Source: Chlamydomonas sphaeroides (taxonomy: Eukaryota > Chlorophyta > Chlorophyceae > Chlamydomonadales > Chlamydomonadaceae). Taken from it: a DNA stretch of 30,674 nucleotides. The stretch is taken from NCBI GenBank assembly GCA_001662425.1, contig BDDC01000177.1, forward strand, positions 1 through 30,674. The letters are read 5' to 3'. Every line of letters starts with the position of its first letter. Within the stretch, counting starts at the first letter, position 1. The translations under genes were made by a program, and so were the position numbers. The notes beneath the pieces were generated by a model. It saw only the letters and a program-made list of their open reading frames with translations, was not told where the DNA came from and did no database searches. Positions 1-11,444 of this stretch are shown here, piece by piece.

Positions 1-226
1 GGCGCCGGACGCGGTGCTGGCCAGCCTGGCCGAGCTGCCGGCCTGGTGGGAGGGCCAGCAGCGGCGGGAGGCGGAGTTCAGCCAGGCCGGAGAGCACGAC
101 GCGTGGCGACGGGCGGGCTGGCGTTCGGCGCTGGAGAGGGAGCGTGTCGGCACACTGGCGGCCTCCAACGCGCGGAACGTTGTGGCGGCGGCGCCGCGCC
201 GCGCGCCCGAGCGGCACCGGCGATAG
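1..226 (+). CDS. 3' terminal exon of an unidentified protein (5' truncated by the window edge)
   Basis: An open frame (codons starting at base 2) runs from the window edge to a TAG at 224-226, giving about 74 C-terminal residues. The peptide is rich in Ala, Arg and Glu, with a segment around WWEGQQRREAEF and SALERER that looks helical and charged, then a basic end (RRAPERHRR). I recognise no domain and cannot name the family. No splice acceptor is needed inside the window, so the exon begins to the left. The next coding gene on the same strand starts at 1240. The only TGTAA downstream is at 1229-1233, about 1 kb away and only 7 nt before the next start codon, so the 3' end of this gene is unclear. 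The call rests on an open frame of protein-like composition ending at a stop and is moderate to weak. Confidence 0.5.
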   Translation, partial: APDAVLASLAELPAWWEGQQRREAEFSQAGEHDAWRRAGWRSALERERVGTLAASNARNVVAAAPRRAPERHRR

Positions 227-1239
227 CAGCAATACCTACATTCTCATCAAGCAGATCCACCTCAAGCGGGTATCGGTGACAAGCGGGCCAGATCGAGCTG
301 GTCTGCGCCTGTGCGGCGTACACCGAGGGCGTGTTGGGCAAAAGTAGCAATATGGCTACGCAAGAGGGTTTCCCGAGCGACTAAATATGCCGCAGACGAC
401 GACGAGAGTATCAGAGCGGCACAGCGGAAGGCGCTATGGCTGCAACGCCAAACGCCGCCCTATCAATGCCGGCAAGATGTGCATCCACGTCTTGCTAGTG
501 CGAGTCCGTGGGGTGCGTGCTGCGTCCTTTGCGCGTGGCGCACCTTGCTGTTGTGCGTATGGCACCATGGTGTGGTGTCCTAGCGGTGCCCTACATATCA
601 AATAATGTACTTCAGGTTTATATACTTCTACGGTGGGAGGGCACATGCATTCATTATTGGTGCATAGGCGTGTGTTCATAATAATCAACAGACACCGTGT
701 GTGTATGTGTGTGTGTGCACGCATGCAGCGCAGTTGGCGTACGGCAGCTGCAAGGGGGCGAAGGGGGAGCTCCCCTCTTGTACGTGGCTGTTCACTGGGG
801 CCTGACGCTGTGCGCTTGGCACTGTGCTGTGATGGCGTCTTGAACAAAGAACAATAATGCAGTTATCTTGGTCCGTCTTGGCGCTATGCCCGGAACAAGG
901 TGTGTGCGACATTAGGGCTGTGCGTCTCAAGGGAGCTCCCCTGGTGCGTCCGTGCCCGTGCCTTGCGCGCAACAGGAACTAACCGCCAACCTCAGGCAGA
1001 CTTGCCTTTTGAGTTCTTCTCTTCGCTCTGCGTTAGTCGAGTAGCCATGATTATGGACGCTGTGTATATACAGGTTTTGCTGTGCAGGTTGGGAGTAGCG
1101 CTCGCCCGCCGGTTCAGGAAGTAGCGCTTGGCGTACCCTTGAGGTGCCGTACGCCCTGAACCCGGACATATCCCCGGACGGCCATGTTCCTGTGGCTTTA
1201 CACAATTTTGACTCCCACTTGCAGCGTCTGTAATCAATC
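227..1239. other. Non-coding interval: 3' UTR of the left gene and promoter/5' UTR of the kinase
   Basis: No open frame here has protein-like composition or splice signals that join a gene. The interval is clearly less GC-rich than the flanking exons. It holds a TG/GT microsatellite at 697-717, a TATATA at 1065-1070 lying 170 nt upstream of the kinase start codon, and a TGTAA at 1229-1233. A TAA in frame with the kinase start lies at 1231-1233. Confidence 0.5.
697..717. repeat. GT dinucleotide microsatellite
   Basis: An interrupted run of GT units is seen directly in non-coding DNA between the first gene and the kinase gene. Such runs are common in algal intergenic DNA and no function is implied. 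Confidence 0.8.
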
Positions 1240-4200
1240 ATGTATGGTTACGAGGACGATGGCGTGCTTGGCAACGGCAGCTATGGCAGTGTTATCCAAA
1301 TTGGAGCGCTGGCCATCAAGCTCGAGGTCCACAAGCAGTCGTCTGACCTCGAGATCAAAGCCTTCAAGGAGCTAGGCCGCGTGCCATCGCTAATCGCTTT
1401 CCACGGAGCAATCGACAAGAGCCCGGCGACGCGGGGCATGTCAGCCGTTTTGCTGGAGCTTGCGAAGCGAAGCGTCTTCGATGAGGTTGCACGAACTCCT
1501 CTCCTAGTAAGTTGGCTCCTAACTTGTAGCGCCGACTCAGCATGTAGCAGCTGACAGCATGTGCACAAGCGACAACCTCCTCCACTAGCCGTCCCTGTAA
1601 AATCTTCGTCAAGTAGAAGCTATGAAGCGCAGGTCAACGCCTTCCCAGTTTTCTTGGCGTGTTGTGTGCTGACCCGACTCGATGCCACTTCGTCCCACCT
1701 CGCATCTGCCTGCCGCAGCGCTTCACCAACATTTCGTCAACCGCGACGCAAGTCCACATTGTCATGATGATGAACTGCGTCTTCCAGATGCATGCCCGCG
1801 GCTTCGTGCACAGGGTGAGCGCGGCGCCTGCTCTTCCAAACCGGCACGCGGCTGCGATGCCCACACAGAGCCGCATGCACCCCTCACCTCGCGGCGAGCC
1901 CTCACGAGCACTCAGCGCTCCTGCCTCACCTCTCGCAACCTCCACCACTCCTTGCGCACGCAGGACATCAAGCCCGAGAACTTCCTACGCGCTTGGGACG
2001 GGTCCATCAAGGTGCCCGCCCGCGCAACCGCCTCCCCCACCCACCGCGGTGGTGTAACGACGCTGACATCCTCTCTGACTGGAGCTCCCATTTGCACTGC
2101 ACTGATCCTGATACTGCAAGCGCCCCCTCCGGCCTCCGCCGTGCAGCGCCCCCGCCCCACCTGCCACCCCTCGCCCCCACGACCCTCTCCCTACCCTCAC
2201 CCTCCTTTCCCTCCTCTTGCCTCCGTCCCCTGCCGCCCCCTCCTCAGCTGTGCGACCTGGGCATGACCACGCGCATGGGCACGCCGCCCCGCGCCAAGGC
2301 CTGCGGCACGCCCGCCTTCATGTCGCCCGGCCACGTGCGCATGGCGCTGGGCGGCAAGGAGCCCGACGAGGGGCCCGCTGCAGACTGGTGAGCGACTCGG
2401 CCGGCGCCACGCAACATGCCTGAAGCGGTGGCGGGCGGCTGTCGCGCCCGGGCCCGAGCCAGGCACCCACACCACACAACACCACACAACACCACACAAC
2501 ACCACACCACGCCACACAACAACACAACACAACACAGCACCGCACCGCGCGGCAGCTGCCCGCACCCACCTGCCTGTACCCAAGCACGGCCGCGCTTGCC
2601 GGGCCGGGGTGTCCGCCGTCTCCTGCCCCGCGCCCCGACGACCTCAATGACCTCGATATGACCTCGATTGCCTCCCGGCCCCGCCGCGCCCGCCCACTGG
2701 CCTCCCCCCTGCCCGCTGCCCCCACCAACCCCCACCGGCCACCGCCCCTCCGCCCTTCAGCTTCGCGCTGGGTGTGAGCCTGTACCAGTTCCTGGTGGGG
2801 CTGCACCGATGGCCCTTCTCGGCACAGCTGCTGCGAGACCTCAACCGAGCCGCCGACGCGGCCGCGCGGGCGGAGGGCCGCGACTGGTTGCAGGTGCGGC
2901 CGGGGGCGGGCACCTGGCTGCACCTGGCTGCACCTGGCTGCGAGCCGCCTTACTGCTCCGGTTGGGGCCCCGTGGTGCCTCTATGGCTGGCTGCGAGTGC
3001 GTTTCCCTGCCCTGCCCCTCCCTTGCCTGCGCCGTGGCTGCAGGTGCGGCTGGAGCACCAAGACAAGGCCCTGGCGACCAAGCGCATCTACTTCCCGTGA
3101 GTGACCAGGGCGCCGGCCGCGGGCGGGCGTGGTCGCGTGCCTGGAGGAAGCGTGTGCAAGAGATGCTGTTGGGGTTCCCCGCTGGCGCAGCGCCAGGCTC
3201 CCCGCCGCGTGTGGTGCGCCGCCAGTGCCCCCCGCCGACGTGCCGTGGAGCCGCGCCCCCCGCCCTGCCCCTGCCCATGCCCATGCCCATGCACGCCCCT
3301 TTGCCGCAGCGAGCGGGTGGTGCTGCCGGACGACGTCCGCACGCTGCTGCGGGGCTTGCTGCACCCCGAAGCCAGCTGCAGGTGAGGGCATGCGCAGCGC
3401 GGCACGGCACGGCACGGCACTGCGAGGTTCGGCCTCTGCGGTGCGCGGTGCTCCCCTTTCCCACCGCACCCACCAACCGCCACTGCCCCATTGCCGCCTG
3501 GCTGGCTGCCTGGCTGCCTGGCTCCGCAGGTGGGGCCTGATGGAGGTGCTGGCGGGCACCTACCCCAAGCGCAAGGCCTTTGAGGCGGTGGCCGACATGT
3601 TCCCCCGCCTGCGCGACGACATGGAGCACCTGCTGGTGGGTCCCTGCGGTCGCAGCAGGAGTCGACCACAAGCACGCTCACTACTAGCTTGCGGTCGTCG
3701 CGCAGCAGCAGGGATGGCATGCAGCGCCTGCTGCTGGTGCGTGGGCCGTCCCTGCGCCGTTGGTGCGCCCGCCACACGTGCGTGCCGGCCGCCGCCGCCA
3801 TCCCCCTCTGCTCCCCCCGCCCTCGCAGGCGCTGCGCGACCTGACGCGCCACAGCCCCCGACAGCTGCGCCGCATGTTCCCCGCCCTCAAGCAGAAGCAG
3901 CACGATGCCGCCGCCGCCGCCGCCGCCGCCGCCCGGGCCTCCGCCGTCGGCGCGCAGGCGGACCCCGCGGCTGCCGCGCCGCCGCCGCCGCCCAAGACCA
4001 CGGGCCCCGGCAGCTGGCTGCGCCGCCTTGTGGCGCCCCGCGCATCCGCCTACGTCGTGCCGCCGTCGCCGCCGCCGCCGCCGCCTTTGTCCTCCGCGCC
4101 CAAGGTGCCCGCCAGGGCCGTCAAGGCCTCGTGCCTGGGCCTGTCGCTGGGGGCGCTGCTGGGCCGCAAGAAGGCGCGGTCCGAGTGCGAGATCCGGGCC

Positions 4201-5998
4201 GCGGCGGCGATGGTGGGCATGGCAGTGCGGCCTGTTCTGGTGACGGCCGATGGCCGCCTGGCGCTGCCACAGGGCTACAGAATGGCGCCCTGCGTCGACA
4301 GGTATGGCATGGCGGCCGCACGGCTGGGCGGTTTGTGGGAAGTTGGTAAAGACGCTTGCGCTGAGCCAACTGGGCTAGCCTCGCTATTGTTGGGGCGCTG
4401 TGGCCTGGCTGGCTCTGCGGACCGGTACGTACTGGCGCGAGTGCAGAGGCAGACATGCCGCGATGAGTCCTGCCGGCCCAAGTGTGGACAGACCCAGCAG
4501 AGCTGTCGCTAAGGCCCACGCCCCGCCCCACGACCCTCCCCCTTCCCCGCAGGACGGGCGAGGTGGAGATGGTGGAGCTCACGGCGCGGCTGCCTCGCGG
4601 CCTCAAGGCCCTGCCCGAGGAGCCCGAGATGCCGTCCAAGAAGGTGCGCGCCCTGGGCTGGCAGGGCGGGGTGGGCTGGGGCAGCGCGCCCGCGGGAACC
4701 TCCTCCTGCTCAGGCCTGCCTGCCCCTGCCCCTGCCCCCACACATAGCCTCCGTGTGACCGCCGCCTTGCTCCCACGCCGCGCGCCGCCGCAGCGCCGCA
4801 CCCAGTGCGGCACCTGACGCCCAACCCTCCTCGCCCCATCCGCACCGCGATGCCGCACCGCAGGACGTGGCCCGCATGGCGGCGCTGATGGCGGAGAAGG
4901 TGCGGCGCCGCCAGGCCATGCGCGAGGCCGCCGCCGCCGCGGCCGCCGCCGCCGCCGCGCGCGACGCCGCCGCCGCGCTGCCGCCTGGCGCGCGCGCGGT
5001 GCGGGCGGCGCCCTCGCTGCGCACCGGCGGCAGCTCGCGCGCTCCCAGCTCCGCGGCCACCACCGGCAACGCCTCAAGCGCCTGCTTCATGTCGCTCTTC
5101 CTCACCAGCCCCGACGGCTCCGACCGGCCCAGCCCCAAGCGCGTGCCGCCGTCGCCCGGCGCGCTCGCCGCCGCCGCCGCCGCGACGCTGCGCACGCACG
5201 GCTCGCCGCCCGCCAAGCCGCCGCTGCCGCCGCCGCTGCGGTCGAGGATGCCGCTGCCGCCGGCGCTGGTGCTGCCGATGCCGCCCGTCGCCAGCAGGCT
5301 CGGGCCGGCAGGCGGCGGCCACAGCCCCGCCGCACCCTCGCCGCGGTCGCCAGGCGCCGCTGCGTCGCTGGCGGCACGCGGCGGCGGCGCGCCGGTGCAC
5401 CTGCGCGCGGGCTGGGACCCGGCCGGCCCCGCAGCGGCAGCTGCGACGCAGGCGCAGGCGCAGGCCAAGGCGGGCAAGGAGACGGACAAGGAGGCGGACG
5501 CGTCCAGGCAGGCGGCGCAGGTGCAGCTGCACGGTGCCGTGGCGGTGCTGCAGCTGGCGCACAAGAAGCAGCAGCAACGGCTGCCCGCCGCTGGTGCGGC
5601 CGCGGCCGCGGCCGCGGCCACGTCGCCGCCCGGGCCGCAGCGGCCTGCCACGCCCGGCGCCCGGGCCCCCGTGCGCTCGACGTACAAGGTGCGCCCCTGT
5701 GACTCTAGGTGTTGGTGTCGGGACCTGGCTTGCGTGCCTGGCTTGCGGGCGCCTGCCCGCCGCCGCGACGGACGCCGCGGCGGTCGTATGGCCGTCACGC
5801 GGTCGTCGTGTGCCCTGCCGCCCACCCTCTTTTGCTTGTGTGCATATATTTGTGCTGCCATCCTTGAGAGCTGGGGTAGCTGAAGACGCGTGCGCCGTGC
5901 TGTGATCCTGGCCGACCCGCCCGCAGGCGACAGTCGTGCCCCGCCGGTCCGTGGTGAAGTCAAACTCGACCCCGCGCGGCGCCGCGCGGCAGGCCTAG
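1240..5998 (+). CDS. Divergent Ser/Thr protein kinase with long low-complexity C-terminal tail (12 exons, 791 aa)
   Basis: Exons by splice signal and phase: 1240-1506, 1719-1814, 1964-2011, 2248-2387, 2761-2893, 3044-3096, 3310-3381, 3530-3635, 3829-4301, 4553-4643, 4864-5688, 5927-5998 (stop TAG). All junctions keep frame. The start is the first ATG after an in-frame TAA at 1231. The kinase domain begins at once: glycine loop GNGSYGSV (residues 11-18), AIK with the ATP-site Lys27, a likely alphaC Glu38, HRDIKPEN (120-127, catalytic Asp122, Asn127), then CDLG (Asp140) in place of DFG, and GTPAFMSPG where most kinases have APE. Catalytic Lys and both Asp residues are present, so activity is plausible, but the APE glutamate is replaced by Gly. 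From about residue 320 the protein is Ala/Pro-rich with poly-Ala tracts and a short ordered stretch near GLSLGALLGRKK. The subfamily is not clear. Exon 2 is the least certain exon. The substrate is unknown. Confidence 0.8.
2471..2536. repeat. 10-bp minisatellite (ACCACACAAC) in kinase intron 4
   Basis: Three perfect copies of a 10-bp unit at 2471-2500 are followed by degenerate copies to about 2536, all inside the intron 2388-2760. One strand is almost purely A and C. It is a simple repeat and does not touch the splice sites. Confidence 0.85.
2911..2940. repeat. Three tandem copies of a 10-bp unit (CACCTGGCTG) in kinase intron 5
   Basis: Three exact copies lie inside the short intron 2894-3043. 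The same intron has the identical 12-nt sequence TGCAGGTGCGGC spanning both its donor (2889-2900) and acceptor (3039-3050) junctions. Confidence 0.85.
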
Positions 5999-7823
5999 GG
6001 CCGGGGCCCTCGGGCTCCGCTGCAGTGGCCGCCGGGCCAGCTGTGGCCGAGCCTCGCGACAACGTAGGGCGTAGCTGCGACCTCGCGCACGAGGGCGCGC
6101 AGGCAGGCACAGGTGTGGGGCGGGAGCGTATTCAGGGGATGAAGGTCACGGAAGACTGCAGACGATGGGGCGCCATCCATGCCAGGATTGCGTCTGCTGA
6201 TTTGTTGGCGGCTCTTGAATCTTGCGTTTTCTGAAATGCTAACTGAACGAGAGATGTAGATGTAGAACGAGGACGGGGGGTTATTGGGCGCGACGCCGCC
6301 TGTGGGGCCGTTGCCTGCGACCTCACTTGTGTTCCGTCGATCAATAAGTGCCTCGTCCAGTACTGGGTATCCTGGCTTGGTGCTGCGTTGCGTGCGTGTG
6401 CACAGTGTACCTCTGTTGCTCAAAGAGGTGGCGCGGAGGCGAGGTAGCACAGACTTGCAGGTCTTGCCGTGTGTTTGGACATGCGCGTGGCCCCTTACCA
6501 CGAATGACACGGCCCCATCTTGCGGGTCCTGTACGAGACACATTACCAGGTATCTCTTTATCATGCGAATTCTTTTGCAATGCGTACTACCCTAACTGGA
6601 CACGCGTGCTGATTTGTTGGCTGGCCTCGTGATTGAGCGTTTGGGCGGATAGAAGGGATCCGTTGCTACTTGCCATGAGGATTGGTAGTCGATCGTAATT
6701 GATTGGTGATTGCAGTTTACACAGGCCTAGGGGGGAGCCGTCCATATCGGCTCCTGTGTTGTCCCTATGCTAGGGCGCGTGACCGTGTCCTGGGGTCGCA
6801 TCAGGGGAGATCTCTTATTACCTCGCATCCCTCGATGAGCTCTGTTGGCCACCGAATGGCCTGACATTGATCCCGTTCGCAGGCGTCGCTCGTGTAGACG
6901 CCTGGTGGTTGGTTGAACCATTTCCTTTGCTGTGCCTGGGCGCTGACTGCCCAAGGCCATCTAATAATGCTTCATCGGTTGCGCTGTATCGATAGTAAGC
7001 GCCAGGTTATGATTATCATGTAGTCGAGTAGACCATGTATTCAGCTCGTGCAGTAGAATTGCACCCGGCGTGCGTGTGTGGCGGCGGCACCGGTATGTGT
7101 GCCGTGCGTCGCGAGCGCGATCGATGGCAAGGTGCAAAGTAGCAGCATAGTCATGCTAACGTGTGAGAGGCCCTGTATGGGCGAAACGTGACGTTGGAAT
7201 TCAAGGCATTGAAGCTGTGGCTTGTTGGCACGACGGAGGCAAGTGACTTAGTGTTTCCCCGCTTGTGGGGCTTGAACGGCTGCGGTCCTGGAGATCATAA
7301 GCTAGGCCAGTGAGGACTCACAACGTCACAACGACCGGGCTAGGATGGTGGTTATGTGTGCCAGGAGAGAGGGTGCCGGCCTCGGCTAGAGGAGCCATGG
7401 ATGGCGACTTTGACCTCTCACTGAAGATGCAGGCAGCGATGCCCTCGATGACCGCAGGGTGCTGTAATACATGACGCATGTGTCACCTGGACCCTCCTGC
7501 GTTGTGGTGTGACCCGAGTTAGGGAAAGGGGATAACTAGACGTGAATAGCGGTTGGTCCAGGCCAGGGTTAGTGCCTCCTGTCGAAACAGTTAAGCTGCA
7601 CCGAAACAGGCCTTCTTTTAATCGAGCGCTAGGACGTACCCAAACCCCTCAACACGCTAACCATTACGCTGTCATCGCCCGTCTGGTGCCTGCACCTTCA
7701 TCGCGGCCCACGACCTCCTCGCAGCCGCGCGCTCGTGCCTCCACATCAAATTAACCGATCAAAGAGCTTTCAATTACGCCAGCGCTAGCTGGCCACGCCC
7801 CAGCAGACTCCGCAGCTCCCGCA
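5999..7823. other. 1.8-kb non-coding interval between the kinase and the acyltransferase gene
   Basis: I see no exon-like frame on either strand. The DNA is noticeably lower in GC than the flanking genes. It must hold the kinase 3' UTR and the acyltransferase promoter. The only TGTAA on the plus strand is at 7463-7467, which would imply a 3' UTR of about 1.47 kb if it is the kinase signal. A TAA in frame with the acyltransferase start lies at 7752-7754. No tRNA-like fold or transposon terminal repeat was recognised by eye. Confidence 0.5.
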
Positions 7824-10800
7824 ATGCCAACGACAACAACAACCCCACACGCTGCCGACGCCCTGTCCTGGCCAGGGCTAGTCATCCATTCCCATGAGCT
7901 CGTCCTGCCGGGCGGCAGCCTCGCCCCCGTGCCCTCGCCCTCCTCGGCCTCCTCGCGCGCCGCGCCATCGCCGCTCCCCGACGACAGCCCGCGACTGCTC
8001 ACAGCCTGGGATGCCGTGCTCGCTTGCGCTGGGCAGTTCGGGGGCGCCGTGGTCCTCCGCGAGACCCCCAACACGGTCCTGCTGCGCCAGGCGCTCGGCG
8101 ACGCGCTCGCCACGGCACCCTTCTTCGCCGGCCGGCTCGCGTACCGCCAGGTACGACACAGTGCCAGGTACCCCGGTTGCTAGGGCAGGTGTTGCCTTCG
8201 ATACGTCGACGAACCCGACCGATAGACTCTACCAACTTTAGCGACCGACACACGGCGGCTGAGGGGAGCATCCAGGCCGCCTGGCTTCCGCACCGAGCCC
8301 AACTTCCTTGCGCCTCCCCCCGGCAGCCGGCACCTTCACTCCTCCCCTCGCCCTACGCCAGGACGGCCGCCTAGACCTGAGGCTGTGCGGCAGCGGCGCC
8401 CGTTTCGTGGCCGCCAGCTGCACCGCCACACTGGCCGACGTCACCGGCGCGCTGGCGGCGGCGGCGACGGCGCCGTACGGCCGGCCGCCGGGCAACCCCT
8501 GGGCGGCGTTGCCGGGGCTGTGGGCGCCGTACGGCGTGGAGCCGCTGGTCCGGGAGCAGGTGGGCGGCGTCGTATCGCTCGTGCCGTACGTTAGGCCGTG
8601 CCGCGTGCCGCACTGTGCGGATACACATGCACATATATTGAGCGTGGCCCATGAGGCCGTGCGGCCGCCGGGCCGTTTACAATTGTCACACACGCGCGCG
8701 CACACACATACGCTACGGCCTGTTTCTCTCCATCCGTCCCTCCCGCCAGTGCCCCCTGGTCTCCGGCTACCTGCTCCACCTGTCCGGTGGCGGCGCGGTA
8801 CTGTGGGTGGCCGCCTGCCATGCGACCGCCGACTTTGAGAGCCTGCAGACTCTGGCGTGCCACTGGGCAGCGGCCTACCGCCAGCGGCTGGGGGCGAGCC
8901 AGGGGCCGGGGCAGGGGCCGGGGCAGGCCGCGGCCCTTGAGGTCGAGAAGGACCCGGCTGGGGAGGGCGGAGCAGCCGTCGCAGCGACCACACCGGGGCG
9001 CCCTCCCTACGAGGCCCTGCTGCCGCATGGCCGCCGGGCTCCCAGCATGAACGCGGCGGCGGTGGAGGCGGCGGCGGCGGCGGCGCAGGTGGCGGCGCCG
9101 CCGGGCCTGCCGCCGCGGAGCGAGGTGGCGGAGGTGCGGTGGTGGGGCGGTCTGGCGGTGGCGGCCCTGGCTTCCTACTACCTGGCGTGGCGGGGAGGCG
9201 GCCTGGAGGTGCGCGGGGGGTGCTGGGGTGGCAGGGTGGCAGGGTCTGGGGTCTGGGGTGGCAGGGTAGCAGGGTGGCAGGGTCTTGGGTTCGGGCTGCT
9301 GGGGTCTGCAGCACCATGGTCAGGGCAGCGTGGGTCCCAGGAGCGGAGGAAAGGGTCCGCTCTTGCGGCCTGCAGGTGCGCATCGCTATGGGCGGACGGG
9401 TCAAGGCAGGGGAGCAGGCGGCCTAAGCAGGACAGGCATCAGGGCAGCGGCGGCGGCGGCCTACCAACCCCGGCCGGCCGGCTGCTTCCGTGCACCCACC
9501 CACCTCTGCTTCCTGCGTGTCCCCTGCGCCCCCTCGCCCCCAGACGCGCACGCTGCGAGTCAGCGGCCGCCGCCTAGCGCAGCTCAAGCAGGAGGCCAGC
9601 ACCCAGCTGCTGCAGCAGCAGCCGGGGCAGGGGGCCGGAGTGGGAGCCGACAGCGCCAGCGCCAGCGGCGGCGGCGGCGTGCCCTGGGTGTCCGCTACGG
9701 ACGCGCTCGTGGGCCGGCTGATGCAGGTGGGCTGTGGTGCGCTCGAGGGAGCGGGCCACAGCCCCGCGCCCCGTCCTCCCAGTCCCTTCCGTTGCCGCTA
9801 CCGGTGTGCCCTGATGCTGTCGCTGCATCGGAGCACGAAGCCCGGCTCTGCAAGCCGCAGCGGCGCCCGAACCCGCCCGCGCCCCCCGGGCCCCCCCCCT
9901 TGCCGCCCCGCCCAGGTGCTGCACGGCCTGCCGCTGCGCCGCGGCGCCCCCGCCATGGGCTGCTTCCACGCCGCCGACATGCGCCGCCGCTGCGGCACCC
10001 AGCTGCCGGCGTCGCTGTGCGGCAACGCCATGTACAGGTGGCCGCGAGGGCGGGGAAGGGCCTCGACACATGTGGGGGCGGACTCCATAGTCTGAGTGCA
10101 GGGAGGCTGAAGTGGACTCTGGGGTGTGTGTGGATAGCAGCGGGGCACGGGCTGGCGTCAGGCGGCTTCGCTTGGCTGCAGGGCCCCGGGCTGCATCGGG
10201 AGGTCGCAAGCCCATGAGCACACACGGCCCCCCGGCACGGCCCGCCCTGCACTGCGCCCCACTGCGCAGCGCCCACCTGGAGGCGGCGTCGCCCAGCCGG
10301 CAGCCGCTGGGGGCGCTTGCGGCGGCCGTGAGGACGTCCCTGGACAGGTGCGCGGGCGGGGAGGGTTGCGGATGCAGGGCCGGGCGCTGGTTGGGGGAAG
10401 GAAGGTTGCGGGGCCGGGCCGGGCGCCGCGCGGGTGCGGAAACTCGTACAGGCTCCTCCACCGCCTCCTCCCTCTGCCCCCCCACCCACCCCCAGCCACC
10501 TTGTGCCGCAGTTCGGCGGCTGCCTGGGCCGCTGCGCCGCCGCCGTGTCGCGCGTGGGCCCGGACAAGGTCATCTTCGCCTTCTGCCTGCAGCGCGGCGC
10601 CAAGGACAGCATCTTCTCGCCCATGGGCCCCCTTAACATGAGCCGGTGGGACGTGGACTACGGGCTGTGGCAGGTGCGGCGTCGCCTGCCGTGGGGCCGG
10701 TGGTTGACCTGATCTGCCGATGGCCCCCCTGGCTGTGAAACGGCGACCTCCGCTTTGCGGTGTAACAGTAACAGGTTGGGGCGGTTGGGGGGGGGACCGG

Positions 10801-11313
10801 TTGCCGGTTGAGGTCCGAGGGCAGGTGTTGGCCCAGAGTAGATGGCAGGTGCGCCGCTGCCTTCCTTGGGGCTGGAAGCTTGGGCCGGGTGGTTGGGCAG
10901 GTGGTTGCCCGTCGAGTTTGGAGGCCGGCTGCCTGTGTTGCGTGCGGCCTGGGGCCGGTGCGCTTCCTGCTGCGGCTCCAACGCTTGCAGCCGTGAGCCG
11001 TCCGACCGCCCAACTCAGCCCACCCCTCCCCAACCCGCAGTTCGGGCCCTCGCCGCCGCTGGCCTTCTTCGCCGTCGCCAACCTGGCGCCCTGCGCCATG
11101 CTGGCGCACCCCGAGCCGCCGCCGCCGCCGCCGCCGCCGCCGCCTCGCGAGCAGCAGGCGGGGCCGGGGCCGGGGCCAGAGGCGCAGGCGCGGGCGCCAG
11201 GGCCGCACGGCGCGAGCCTGGCCGGCGGCGGGCTGGTGCTGACGGTGTCGATGCACAAGCGGGCGTGGCAGCAGCTGGACGCGGCGGGGCAGGGGCTGGC
11301 GGCGGCCATGTAG
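7824..11313 (+). CDS. BAHD-type acyl-CoA-dependent acyltransferase (8 exons, about 605 aa)
   Basis: Exons: 7824-8150, 8362-8559, 8750-9208, 9544-9726, 9916-10037, 10270-10347, 10496-10673, 11041-11313 (stop TAG); phases all agree. The second donor could instead be at 8590, which would add 10 residues. The start is the first ATG after an in-frame TAA at 7752. Family marks: HATAD at residues 199-203 fits the catalytic HXXXD of the BAHD transferases. LCGNAM (exon 5) resembles the GNA segment before the second half. DVDYGLWQ followed by FGPSPP (from residue 508) sits where DFGWG is normally found, but Phe and the second Gly are changed. GGLVLTVSMHKRAWQQL near the end matches the family's last strand and helix. 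BAHD enzymes move an acyl group from acyl-CoA to an alcohol or amine, usually in the cytosol. The usual length is about 430-460 aa; the extra length here is low-complexity insertions such as a poly-Pro tract near 11116-11146. The substrate cannot be read from sequence. Confidence 0.82.
8687..8708. repeat. CA/CG microsatellite in acyltransferase intron 2
   Basis: A run of alternating CA and CG dinucleotides is seen inside the intron that ends at 8749. It has no overlap with exon sequence. Confidence 0.75.
9225..9290. repeat. G-rich minisatellite (GGGTGGCA-like units) in acyltransferase intron 3
   Basis: Repeated GGGTGGCA and GGGTCTGG units follow the donor at 9209. The many GGG runs on the plus strand would allow G-quadruplex formation in the pre-mRNA, but this is only a possibility. 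Confidence 0.7.
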
Positions 11314-11439
11314 GGGCCCAGCTGGCCCCGGCGGGGCCCACCGCTTGGCTCGCGTCTGGGTCAGGAGCAGGCGTGGGGCTTGGGCAGCCAGTACGTAGTC
11401 CGCCTGTAGCGCCGCCAAGAGTGGCTTAATGGCTCTGAA

Positions 11440-11444
11440 TGTAA
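11440..11444 (+). terminator. TGTAA polyadenylation signal of the acyltransferase gene
   Basis: TGTAA, the usual poly(A) signal in Chlamydomonas and its relatives, lies 127 nt after the acyltransferase stop codon. A 16-nt perfect palindrome (CACGAGC-GA-GCTCGTG, 11454-11469) follows ten bases later. Confidence 0.65.

Noticed and set aside
2881..2945. A transposon end suggested by the CACCTGGCTG repeats
   Set aside because: No inverted repeats or target duplication are seen; it is a simple tandem repeat.
4710..6110. Long minus-strand open frame (over 460 codons) opposite the kinase tail
   Set aside because: It is Ala/Arg/Pro-rich without domains and mirrors the GC-rich plus-strand exons 10-12, which have splice signals and agreeing phases. 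It is a compositional shadow.
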